DNA of 48,531 nucleotides from NCBI RefSeq assembly GCF_000381005.1, contig NZ_KB908398.1, forward strand, positions 1-48,531. The letters run 5' to 3'. Positions within the stretch are counted from its first letter, which is position 1, and the number at the start of each line of letters is the position of its first letter. A program made the translations under genes and the position numbers. The notes beneath the pieces are model-generated. The model did no database searches, was not told where the DNA came from, and was given only the letters and a program-made list of their open reading frames with translations. Below, piece by piece: positions 8,017 to 16,039 of this stretch. This DNA is from Selenomonas bovis DSM 23594. Lineage in GTDB: Bacteria > Bacillota > Negativicutes > Selenomonadales > Selenomonadaceae.

Positions 8017-9369
8017 TTACGCGCGAATCTCTTTGAGGAGCTCCGCCGTCTTTTCCTCGCAGAGCTTCTTGTCGCCGCGCGTCTCGACGTTGAGGCGGAT
8101 GACCGGTTCCGTGTTCGACTTGCGCAGGTTGAAGCGCCAGTTGTCGAACTCGACGGAAAGGCCGTCGACCTTCGTGACCTTGCCCTTCGGCCCGTAGTCC
8201 TTCTCGATGCGGTCGAGCACGGCCTGCGCGTCGGCTACCTTGCTGTTGATCTCACCGGAGATCGGGAATTTCTCCATGCGCTCCTTCATGAGATCCGAGA
8301 GCGACTTGCCGCCCGCCTGGGAGAGCAGCTCGAGCACGAGCAGCCAGGGGATCATGCCGCTGTCGCAGTAGGAGAAATCGCGGAAATAATGATGGGCGCT
8401 CATCTCGCCGCCGTAGACGGCGTTGACCTTGCGCATCTTGTCCTTGATGAACGCGTGGCCACTCTTGCAGAGCACCGCCTCGCCGCCGTTTTCCTCGCAG
8501 ATCTCGATGGTGTTCCAGATGAGGCGCGGATCGTAGATGATCTTCGCGCCCGGGTTCTTCTGCAGGAACGCCTTGGCGAGGAAGCCGACCATGTAGTAGC
8601 CCTCGATGAAGCCGCCCTTCTCATCGAAGAGGAAGCAGCGGTCGAAGTCGCCGTCCCAGGCGACGCCGACGTCCGCGCCGCTCTCGCGCACGACCTTCGC
8701 GGTCGCCTCGCGGTTCTCCGGCAGGATCGGGTTCGGCACGCCGTTGGGGAAATTGCCGTCCGGCTCGTTGTAGACCTTGACGATGTCGAACGGCAGCTTT
8801 TTCTCGAGCGCGTTGATGATGGGGCCGGCCGCGCCGTTGCCCGTGTTCGCGACGACCTTGAACGGCTTGAGCTGCGAGAGGTCGATGTAGGAGAGGATGT
8901 GATCCACATAGACGTCGAGCACATCTTTCTGTTCGACCTTGCCCGTCGCGGCCTGCGGCGCGAACGTGCCCTCCATGACGGCCTTTTCGAGCTCCTTGAG
9001 GCCCGTGTCGCTCGAGATGGGGCGCGACTCCTTGCGCACGAACTTCATGCCGTTGTATTCCTTCGGGTTGTGGCTCGCCGTGATCATGATGCCGCCGTCG
9101 AGGCCGAAGTGCGCCGTCGTGAAGTAGATCATCTCCGTGCCGCACTGGCCGATGTCCATGACATCACAGCCCGCCTCCGTGAGGCCCTTGACGAGCGCGT
9201 CGCGCAGCGACGGGCCCGAGAGGCGGATGTCGTGACCGACGGCGACCTTCTTCGCGTTGAAGAGACCGGGGAACGCGCGGCCGATGCGGTACGCGAGCTC
9301 CTCGTTGACATCCTCAGGATAAATGCCGCGGATGTCGTAAGCGCCGAAACCTTTATTGCTGATTTTCAT
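8017..9369 (-). CDS. Phosphomannomutase/phosphoglucomutase (alpha-D-phosphohexomutase)
   Basis: 450 residues. Moves phosphate between C1 and C6 of glucose or mannose phosphates, feeding sugar-nucleotide and envelope polysaccharide synthesis. The four family motifs are present in order: catalytic phosphoserine loop TASHNPKEYNG, metal loop DGDFDR, sugar-specificity loop GGEMSAHHYF, and phosphate-binding RKSNTEP. The GEMSAHHYF form is the one typical of bifunctional PMM/PGM enzymes. Start 9369 is chosen because GGGGGG lies 7 nt upstream; the ATG at 9384 lacks a site. Adjacent pgi connects it to hexose-phosphate metabolism. Confidence 0.92.
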   Translation of the reverse strand: MKISNKGFGAYDIRGIYPEDVNEELAYRIGRAFPGLFNAKKVAVGHDIRLSGPSLRDALVKGLTEAGCDVMDIGQCGTEMIYFTTAHFGLDGGIMITASHNPKEYNGMKFVRKESRPISSDTGLKELEKAVMEGTFAPQAATGKVEQKDVLDVYVDHILSYIDLSQLKPFKVVANTGNGAAGPIINALEKKLPFDIVKVYNEPDGNFPNGVPNPILPENREATAKVVRESGADVGVAWDGDFDRCFLFDEKGGFIEGYYMVGFLAKAFLQKNPGAKIIYDPRLIWNTIEICEENGGEAVLCKSGHAFIKDKMRKVNAVYGGEMSAHHYFRDFSYCDSGMIPWLLVLELLSQAGGKSLSDLMKERMEKFPISGEINSKVADAQAVLDRIEKDYGPKGKVTKVDGLSVEFDNWRFNLRKSNTEPVIRLNVETRGDKKLCEEKTAELLKEIRA

Positions 9370-9553
9370 ACGATAACCCCCCATAGCCAGGGAAACACGG
9401 CGGCCGCCGCGCTCCTCAATACAAACAGACGGATTTCACTTACTCCATACTATCCTATTCGCGGTTCATCGCCTATTTTCCTGTTTTGCTGCGGAATTTC
9501 CTGGAAAATCCTTGGAGCCGGGCAAAATGGGCCGCGTCACAGCGGCGGCCGCC

Positions 9554-10912
9554 TCACGCCTGCGCGTCCTCCGCCCTCCCGTAGCGCCGCCGGAAGCTGC
9601 GCCACGTCCAGAAAAAGGCGATGGCGAGCGGCACGCAGCTGCCGATCCACGCCATGGGATTCGCGAGGCAGGCGCCGAGATAGCCGAGCGAGCTCACGAG
9701 GAAGATGGCCGCGCCCGCGCGCATGAGAAGCTCCATGATGCCGGCGATCGTCGGCACGACGCTCTGTCCGAGCCCCTGCAGCGTGTAGCGGAAAATGAAG
9801 AGCAGCGAGAGGATCCAGTAGCAGACGCCGTTGACGATGAGGTACTCCTGACCGAGCGAAATGACCTCCTGCTCGCCTGCGCCGACGAAGAGCGCGAGCA
9901 GCGACGGGCCGAACGCGATGAGCCCCGCGCCCGCCGCCACGGCGAACGCGAGCGACATGTAGCTGCATTTCCTCACGCCCTCGCCGATGCGGTGGAACTT
10001 TCGCGCGCCGTAGTTCTGCGCCGTATAGGCCGCCATCGCGATGCCGAACGACATCATCGGCATCATCGCGATGGACTCGATCTTCTGCGAGGCGGCGTAG
10101 GCGGCGACGGCCGTCGGCCCGAGGTGGTTGAGCGCGACCTGCAATATGACGGCGCCGATCGCGATGATGCTCGACTGGAAGCCCATCGGCAGCGCGATGC
10201 GCAGATGCGCCCAGTAGAGCGATAGATCCGGCCGCCAGTCCGCGAGATGCGTGTGCAGCGCGGGCACGCGGCGCAGGATGAACGCGAGGCAGAGCAGATT
10301 GCCGCAGACCTGCGAGGCGAGCGTCGCGAGCGCCGCGCCCGGGATGCCCCAGCCGAGCACGAGGATCGCGATCGGCTCGAATACGATGTTGAGCGAGAGC
10401 CCTGCGGCGAGCAGGATGGTCGGCGTCTTGCTGTCGCCGAGCGCGCGCACGAGGTTCGTCTGCGTCTGGTAGAATACGAAGAGGCAGATGCCCGCGTAGA
10501 CGAGGCTGATGAAGGAATACGCGCCCTCCATGATCTCCGCCGGTGTCTGCATCCAGAGGAGGAACTGGCGGCAGAAAAAGACGCCGCCAGCCGTGAGCAC
10601 GATGCTCGCTAAGAGCGAGAGCACGGCGCACGCGGCGACGCTCCGCCGCACGCCCGCCTCGTCACGCGCGCCGAAGCGCTGCCCCGTATAGATGGAGAGC
10701 CCCGTCGAAAAGCCGATGACGAACCCGAGCATGAGGAACATCAAGGGCCCCGTCGAGCCGACGGCCGCGAGCGCCGCGACGCCGAGGAACCGCCCGACGA
10801 TGAGCGTATCGACGAACGCGTAGAGCTGCTGGAAGATATTGCCCGCGATGAGCGGCAGGGTAAAAAAGAGGATGAGCCGCGCGGGCTCGCCCTCCGTGAG
10901 ATTTTTCGTCAT
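9554..10912 (-). CDS. MATE family efflux transporter
   Basis: 452 residues with about 12 hydrophobic segments in two homologous halves, the MATE (NorM/DinF-like) fold. The N-terminus LILFFTLPLIAGNIFQQLY, then FVDTLIVGRFLG, is the typical first helix and loop with its conserved Asp. Probably exports drugs or metabolites using a Na+ or H+ gradient; substrate unknown. Its ATG overlaps the stop of the upstream YdcF gene (ATGA, 4 bp), so the two are cotranscribed and translationally coupled. No convincing terminator was seen after it. Confidence 0.9.
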   Translation of the reverse strand: MTKNLTEGEPARLILFFTLPLIAGNIFQQLYAFVDTLIVGRFLGVAALAAVGSTGPLMFLMLGFVIGFSTGLSIYTGQRFGARDEAGVRRSVAACAVLSLLASIVLTAGGVFFCRQFLLWMQTPAEIMEGAYSFISLVYAGICLFVFYQTQTNLVRALGDSKTPTILLAAGLSLNIVFEPIAILVLGWGIPGAALATLASQVCGNLLCLAFILRRVPALHTHLADWRPDLSLYWAHLRIALPMGFQSSIIAIGAVILQVALNHLGPTAVAAYAASQKIESIAMMPMMSFGIAMAAYTAQNYGARKFHRIGEGVRKCSYMSLAFAVAAGAGLIAFGPSLLALFVGAGEQEVISLGQEYLIVNGVCYWILSLLFIFRYTLQGLGQSVVPTIAGIMELLMRAGAAIFLVSSLGYLGACLANPMAWIGSCVPLAIAFFWTWRSFRRRYGRAEDAQA

Positions 10913-11664
10913 TCAAGATACCTCGTCACCAGTGTCCGCAGCGTCTCCTGCAGCACCGTTACATTGTCGAGCAGCGCCTCCGTCTGCGGGCGCAGCTTCG
11001 TATAGTGGAACACGGGATGATGCGTGACCTGGTAATCCGCCGGATACGGCACGACATCGATGCCCTGCTTCTTGAAATTGAGCACGGCGCGCTTCATGTG
11101 GAACGCGCTCGTCACGAGGATCGGCTGCGTGAGCCCCTGCGCGCGCAGGATCTCCGCCGAGTAGCGTGCGTTCTGCGTCGTGTTGACGCTCCGCGTCTCG
11201 ACGAGGATCTGCTCCTCCGGCACGCCGAGGTCGATGAGCATGCGCCGCGCGATCTTCGCCTCCGCGCCCGTATCCTCGTAGACCTGCCCGCCCGAGAGCA
11301 GGATGGGCACGCCGAGCTTCCGCTGCAGGCGCACCGCCGTGAGGAGCCTGTTCGCGGGGCTCGCGCAGAGCGCGCCCACGCCATCGACATCGGGCGAGTC
11401 CGGCATCGCACCGCCGCCGAGCATGATGATGACGTCGCCCGCGGGCTCCGCCGGCGGCAGATACGCCTGCTCGAGGCTGCCGAGCGTCCGCTCCGCCACC
11501 AGCCCCGTGCAGAGCAGATAGAATACAAACGTCACGCCCGCGAGGCACGCGGCGAGCCGGCGCTCCCGCCGCCGCCACGCATACCACGCGAGCGCGAAGA
11601 ATATCACGATGAAAATGCCCGGCGGCAGCACCCAGCTCGCGCCGAACTTCAGAAAATAAACCAT
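10909..11664 (-). CDS. YdcF family protein (DUF218; SanA/ElyC-like)
   Basis: 251 residues from ATG 11664, preceded by GGAGGGAG. Two N-terminal transmembrane segments (about residues 5-27 and 37-60) are followed by a DUF218 domain beginning DVIIMLGGG, with LLSGGQV and VTSAFHMKRA as family motifs. Family members such as ElyC and SanA affect envelope integrity, but the biochemical role is unknown. It forms a two-gene operon with the MATE transporter. Confidence 0.87.
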   Translation of the reverse strand: MVYFLKFGASWVLPPGIFIVIFFALAWYAWRRRERRLAACLAGVTFVFYLLCTGLVAERTLGSLEQAYLPPAEPAGDVIIMLGGGAMPDSPDVDGVGALCASPANRLLTAVRLQRKLGVPILLSGGQVYEDTGAEAKIARRMLIDLGVPEEQILVETRSVNTTQNARYSAEILRAQGLTQPILVTSAFHMKRAVLNFKKQGIDVVPYPADYQVTHHPVFHYTKLRPQTEALLDNVTVLQETLRTLVTRYLE

Positions 11665-11890
11665 GAATCTCCCTCCACGGCAAGATATCCCCGCCCCTTC
11701 CCGCATAACGCGCGACGCCCCACAGACCGCCGGGCAGCAGCCAAGAGAGGGGCCCTAGCGCCCGCAATGCGGACGCTCGTGCAGTCTACTATAACAAATT
11801 TTCCTAAAAAAAGAAAGGAAAGCCGCACGCCGCCTCAGCGCCTCAGCGCATTCTCGCGTAGCACTTGCAATTGTTTTGTTCATTTTCAGC

Positions 11891-11900
11891 GATAATTATC
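11891..11900. promoter_or_regulatory. Palindrome GATAATTATC upstream of the ABC importer
   Basis: A perfect 10-bp palindrome about 13 bp before the predicted -35 of the ABC operon. It resembles part of a Fur box (GATAAT/ATTATC half-sites) but lacks the full 7-1-7 or 19-bp pattern. It could equally be an AT-rich coincidence. The gap 11665-12015 otherwise holds only promoters. Confidence 0.25.
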
Positions 11901-11912
11901 CTTATTTTTGGA

Positions 11913-11941
11913 TTGTTTTTACGTTTTTCATTTCCTATACT
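11913..11941 (+). promoter_or_regulatory. Promoter of the ABC importer/two-component operon
   Basis: TTGTTT (11913-11918), 17-bp spacer, TATACT (11936-11941), in an AT-rich stretch that stands out from the GC-rich surroundings. The -35 is weak, as expected for an activator-dependent promoter; the activator could be the AraC-type response regulator in the same region. This is inference. Confidence 0.5.
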
Positions 11942-12015
11942 AAGAATCAAGAAAGACACCTACCAGGAAGCGCGAAAGAATCCTGCTTCCGAAAAGAAAA
12001 AGGGAGGCGAACTAC

Positions 12016-13140
12016 ATGAGTGTCGCAATCCAAGCAGACCACGTCATCAAGCGCTACGGGGATCTCACGATCATCCCCGGGCTTTCCGAGAGCATCGAGA
12101 ACGGCGAGTTCTTCACCCTGCTCGGTCCGTCCGGCTGCGGCAAGACAACGTTGCTGCGCATGATCGCAGGTTTCAATACGATCGAGGGCGGCGAAATCAA
12201 GTTCAACGACACGGTCATCAACGACATCCCCGCGCACAAGCGCAATATCGGCATGGTCTTCCAGAGCTACGCGATCTTCCCGCATCTCACCGTGCGCGAG
12301 AACGTCGAGTACGGACTGAAGCTCCGCAAAGTGCCGAAGGACGAGATGAAGCGCAAGGTCGACAAGATACTCGACGTCGTGCAGATCACAGAGTATCAGG
12401 ACCGCCTGCCGGAACGCCTGTCGGGCGGCCAGCAGCAGCGCGTCGCACTCGCGCGCGCCATCGTCATCCATCCGAGCGTCCTCCTGATGGACGAGCCGCT
12501 CTCGAACCTCGATGCCAAGCTGCGCGTGGAGATGCGCTCGGCCATCCGCGAGGTGCAGAAGCAGGTCGGCATCACGACGGTCTACGTCACGCACGACCAG
12601 GAGGAGGCGCTCTCCATCTCCGACCGCATCGCCGTCATGAAGAAGGGTGAGATCCAGCAGACGGCGTCGCCGCACACGATCTACACGCGCCCCTACAACG
12701 TCTTCGTCTCGACCTTCATCGGCCACTCGAACCTCTTCCGCGCGACAGTACGAGACGCCGGCGGCACAAAGGCGATCGTCTTTGCCGACGGCTACACGGT
12801 GCCCATGGCGAATCTCTCGTCAGAGGCGACGGACGGCATGCCCGTCATTGTCGCCGTGCGCCCGGAGGAATTCTCCATCCGCGCGCCGGGCGACGGCCTC
12901 ACCTGCCAGGTGCACAGCAAGGTCTTCCTCGGCAAATACATCACCTACGGCCTCACATTCCCCGAGGAGCTGGTGCTGCCGAAGCAGCCTTCCATCGAAT
13001 TCAGCCAGGACCTCGGCCACGCGGAAAAGATCCTCGAGACGGGCGACACGGTGACGCTGCGGCCAAACGCGCGGAAGATCAACGTCTTCACCGCCGACGG
13101 CAGCCACAGCCTGATGGAAGGTGTGGTGCGTCATGAATAG
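12016..13140 (+). CDS. ABC transporter ATP-binding protein, Fbp/Afu/Pot type
   Basis: 374 residues. Walker A GPSGCGKTT, Q-loop VFQSYAIFP, signature [14 protein letters not shown], Walker B VLLMDEPLSNLDA and switch VTHDQEEA are all intact. A C-terminal TOBE-like region from about residue 240 is typical of CUT/FbpC/PotA ATPases. It energises import with the permease and binding protein immediately downstream (8-bp overlap with the permease gene). RBS GGGAGG precedes the ATG. The subfamily includes ferric-iron, polyamine, phosphonate and hexose-phosphate importers. The operon context favours an organic phosphate. Confidence 0.9.
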   Translation: MSVAIQADHVIKRYGDLTIIPGLSESIENGEFFTLLGPSGCGKTTLLRMIAGFNTIEGGEIKFNDTVINDIPAHKRNIGMVFQSYAIFPHLTVRENVEYGLKLRKVPKDEMKRKVDKILDVVQITEYQDRLPERLSGGQQQRVALARAIVIHPSVLLMDEPLSNLDAKLRVEMRSAIREVQKQVGITTVYVTHDQEEALSISDRIAVMKKGEIQQTASPHTIYTRPYNVFVSTFIGHSNLFRATVRDAGGTKAIVFADGYTVPMANLSSEATDGMPVIVAVRPEEFSIRAPGDGLTCQVHSKVFLGKYITYGLTFPEELVLPKQPSIEFSQDLGHAEKILETGDTVTLRPNARKINVFTADGSHSLMEGVVRHE

Positions 13141-14782
13141 GAGATTTCGCTGGGATTTCTGGGCGGGCATCACGCTGCTCTCCATCGCCGTCTTCGGCCT
13201 CTTCCTCATCTACCCGCTCTTTTCGCTCTTCGTGAGCGCCTTCCAGGATGCGGCGACCGGCAGCTGGTCGCTGGCGAACTTCGCGCACTTCTTCGAGCGC
13301 AAATACTACTACCAGTCGATGATCAACAGCTTCTCCGTCACGACCTGCGTGACGCTGCTCGCCGTCCTCATCGGCACGGCGCTCGCCTATTTCATGACGC
13401 TCTATCGCGTCCGCGCGAAGAGCGTCGTCGAGGTCTGCATCATCATCTCGCTGCTCTCCCCGCCCTTCATCGGCGCGTACTCCTGGATCCTCATCGGCGG
13501 GCGCAGCGGCATATTGACGCGCTGGCTTGCGGACTACGGCATCGACTTCCCATCGATCTATGGCTTCGCCGGCATCCTGCTCGTGCTGACGCTCAAGCTC
13601 TATCCGTTCATCTACCTCTACGTCGCGGGCGCGATGAAGAACATCGACTCCGCCCTCATCGAGGCGGCGGAAAGTCTCGGCTGCAGCGGCATCCGCAAAG
13701 TCGTGACAATCATCATCCCGCTCATCACACCGACCATCCTCGCAGGCGCGCTCATGGTCTTCATGAACGCCATGGCGGACTTCGGCACGCCGATGCTCAT
13801 CGGCGAGGGCTTCAACGTCATGCCAGTCATGATCTACTCGGAGTTCATCAACGAGGTTGGCGATCAGGCCAACTTCGCCGCCGCCATGGCCGCCATCATG
13901 GTGCTCATCACCTCGACGATCTTCATGGTGCAGAAATACATCGTCAACCGCAAATCATTCACGATGAGCTCTCTGCGCCCCATGCAGACGGGCGCACTGC
14001 ACGGCTGGAAGAACGTGCTCATGCACGCCTGCATCTACCTGCTCGTCGCGCTCTCGCTCATCCCGCAGCTCGTCGTCATCTACACGTCGTTCCTCAAGAC
14101 GAGCGGCTCCATCTTCGTCGACGGCTACTCGCTCGACAGTTACCGCACGATCTTCGAGTCCCTCGGCACCGCCATCCGCAACACTTACCTCTTCAGCACG
14201 AGCGCGATCGTCATCATCATCTTCCTCGGCATGACGGTCGCCTACCTCACGACGCGCCGCAAGAGCTGGCTGACGGACATCATCGACACGCTGACGATGT
14301 TCCCGTACATCATCCCCGGCTCCGTCCTCGGCATCACGCTGCTCCTCGCCTTCAACGACGAGCCGCTGCTGCTCTCCGGCACGGCGTTCATCATCATCAT
14401 CTCGCTCGTCATCCGGCGCCTGCCGTACACGCTGCGCTCGAGCTCCGCGATCCTCTATCAGCTGAGTCCGAGCATGGAGGAGGCCTCCATCAGCCTTGGC
14501 GCGTCACCACTCAAGACGTTCTTCAAGGTCACGGCGGTCATGATGCTTCCAGGCGTCATGAGCGGCGCGATCATCTCCTGGATCACCGCGATCAACGAAC
14601 TGAGCTCATCCGTCATCCTCTTCACCGGCGCGACGAAGACGATGTCCGTCGCCATCTACACCGAGGTCATCCGCGCGAGCTACGGCACAGCCGCCGCACT
14701 CTCGACAATCCTCACACTCACGACCATCACGGCGATGGTGATCTTCTTCAAGGTCTCCGGCCGCCGCGATGTGACGCTGTAA
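13133..14782 (+). CDS. ABC transporter permease, two fused BPD domains
   Basis: 549 residues from ATG 13133 (GGAAGGTG upstream). About 12 transmembrane helices are arranged as two binding-protein-dependent permease domains in one chain. Each domain carries an EAA-type loop, EAAESLGCSGIRKV in the first half and EASISLGASPLKTF in the second. This FbpB-like fusion is typical of iron(III) and Afu-type importers, so no second permease gene is needed. It overlaps the ATPase gene by 8 bp, and the binding-protein gene follows after 43 bp. Confidence 0.9.
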   Translation: MNRRFRWDFWAGITLLSIAVFGLFLIYPLFSLFVSAFQDAATGSWSLANFAHFFERKYYYQSMINSFSVTTCVTLLAVLIGTALAYFMTLYRVRAKSVVEVCIIISLLSPPFIGAYSWILIGGRSGILTRWLADYGIDFPSIYGFAGILLVLTLKLYPFIYLYVAGAMKNIDSALIEAAESLGCSGIRKVVTIIIPLITPTILAGALMVFMNAMADFGTPMLIGEGFNVMPVMIYSEFINEVGDQANFAAAMAAIMVLITSTIFMVQKYIVNRKSFTMSSLRPMQTGALHGWKNVLMHACIYLLVALSLIPQLVVIYTSFLKTSGSIFVDGYSLDSYRTIFESLGTAIRNTYLFSTSAIVIIIFLGMTVAYLTTRRKSWLTDIIDTLTMFPYIIPGSVLGITLLLAFNDEPLLLSGTAFIIIISLVIRRLPYTLRSSSAILYQLSPSMEEASISLGASPLKTFFKVTAVMMLPGVMSGAIISWITAINELSSSVILFTGATKTMSVAIYTEVIRASYGTAAALSTILTLTTITAMVIFFKVSGRRDVTL

Positions 14783-14825
14783 ACTCCGATGACGTTCCCA
14801 TCATTTTCAAAAAGGAGGAATCCCC

Positions 14826-15872
14826 ATGAAACTCAAGAAAGTTCTCGCCACGCTCCTGAGCGCGGCCCTGCTCACCACCTGCTTCGCCGGCTGCGGCGGC
14901 AGCAAGGATGCCTCTTCCGGCAGCGCCTCGGCAGGCGACGACGAAAACAAGCTCGTCATCTACTGCCCGCATCCGCTCTCGTTCATCAACCCGCTCGTTG
15001 AGGAATTCGAGAAGGAGAGCGGCATCAAGGTCGAAGTCGTCGCCGCCGGCACCGGCGAACTCCTCAAACGCGTCGAATCCGAGAAAGCGAACCCGCTCGC
15101 TGATATTTTCTGGGGCGGCTCCCTCTCCACGATGAAGCCGAAGGCCAACCTCTTCGAACCGTACAAATCGGCGAATGAAGAGCATGTACAGGATGCTTTC
15201 AAGAACACCGAGGGATCCATCACGCGCTTCACCGACATCCCGAGCGTCATCATGGTCAATACAGACCTCATCGGCGACATCAAAGTCGAAGGCTACGAAG
15301 ACCTCCTGAACCCGGCGCTCAAGGGTAAGATTGCCATGGCCGATCCCTCGAAATCCTCCTCTTCCTACGAGCACCTCATCAACATGCTCTACGCCATGGG
15401 CAACGGCGATCCGGACAAGGGCTGGGACTACGTCGAGAAATTCTGCCGTAACCTCGACGGCAAGCTCCTCTCCGGCTCCTCCGCCGTCTACAAGGGCGTC
15501 GCGGACGGCGAGTACGTCGTCGGCTGCACCTTCGAGGAAGGCGGCGCAAAATACGTCGCGGACGGCGCACCCGTCAAACTCGTCTACATGAAGGAAGGCG
15601 TCATCTCCAAGCCGGACGGCATCTACATCATCAAGCATGCCAAACACATGGAAAACGCCAAGAAATTCATCGACTTCATCACGAGCAAGGAAGCCCAGAC
15701 GCTGATCACGCAGAAGCTCCACCGCCGCAGCGTGCGCGATGACGTTCCCGCGCCCGCCGGTCTCCTCGAGAAATCCCAGATCCACATCATCACGGACGAC
15801 GAGCAGGTCGTCAACAAGGACAAGAAAGCATGGCTGGATAAATTCAAAGACATCTTCACCAGCGTGCAGTGA
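14826..15872 (+). CDS. Extracellular solute-binding lipoprotein of the Afu/Fbp family
   Basis: 348 residues. Signal peptide with lipobox CFAGC, lipidated at Cys23, then a Ser/Gly/Asp linker and a family-1 periplasmic binding fold starting at KLVIYCPHP. In ferric-binding proteins of this family two adjacent tyrosines near residue 195 bind iron; here no YY pair is present, and the comparable segment reads GEYVVGCTFEEGG. This argues for an organic ligand. AfuA and HptA, related proteins, bind hexose phosphates. RBS AAAGGAGG precedes the ATG. It is the receptor of the importer just upstream and may present ligand to the sensor kinase downstream. Confidence 0.85.
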   Translation: MKLKKVLATLLSAALLTTCFAGCGGSKDASSGSASAGDDENKLVIYCPHPLSFINPLVEEFEKESGIKVEVVAAGTGELLKRVESEKANPLADIFWGGSLSTMKPKANLFEPYKSANEEHVQDAFKNTEGSITRFTDIPSVIMVNTDLIGDIKVEGYEDLLNPALKGKIAMADPSKSSSSYEHLINMLYAMGNGDPDKGWDYVEKFCRNLDGKLLSGSSAVYKGVADGEYVVGCTFEEGGAKYVADGAPVKLVYMKEGVISKPDGIYIIKHAKHMENAKKFIDFITSKEAQTLITQKLHRRSVRDDVPAPAGLLEKSQIHIITDDEQVVNKDKKAWLDKFKDIFTSVQ

Positions 15873-15885
15873 GCATATTGCCTGC

Positions 15886-15945
15886 GGGTGCCGCACTTTT
15901 TCAAAGAAACGCTGAATGAATCAGTGCTTCCTTGAGGCGGCACCC
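15886..15945 (+). terminator. Possible partial terminator after the binding-protein gene
   Basis: GGGTGCCGC (15886-15894) pairs with GCGGCACCC (15937-15945) across a 42-nt loop that has its own small stem, followed by TTTCT. The long loop makes it a weak terminator. It may reduce read-through from the transporter into the two-component genes. Confidence 0.4.
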
Positions 15946-15989
15946 TTTCTCATCGGCCCTCATTCCTTTATAATGGAAGAAACAGCAAA

Positions 15990-16020
15990 GGGGAAGCGCT
16001 GCCTAGCGCAGTGATTCCCC
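15990..16020 (+). promoter_or_regulatory. Hairpin in the leader of the sensor kinase gene
   Basis: GGGGAA ... TTCCCC encloses GCGCT/AGCGC, giving a compact stem-loop that ends about 20 nt before the TTG start. A TATAAT at 15969-15974 upstream suggests an independent promoter, though no good -35 is seen. Confidence 0.4.
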
Positions 16021-16039
16021 AAGGAAAGGAAGCGATGAC

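Noticed and set aside
6462-9726. Long plus-strand frames opposite pgi and the phosphohexomutase
   Set aside because: Antisense artefacts of high GC third positions; the minus-strand proteins have complete family motifs.
12016-15872. Annotation as a ferric iron transporter
   Set aside because: Family similarity alone suggests it, but the binding protein lacks the Tyr-Tyr iron ligands and the linked genes fit phosphorylated sugars better; kept only as an alternative.
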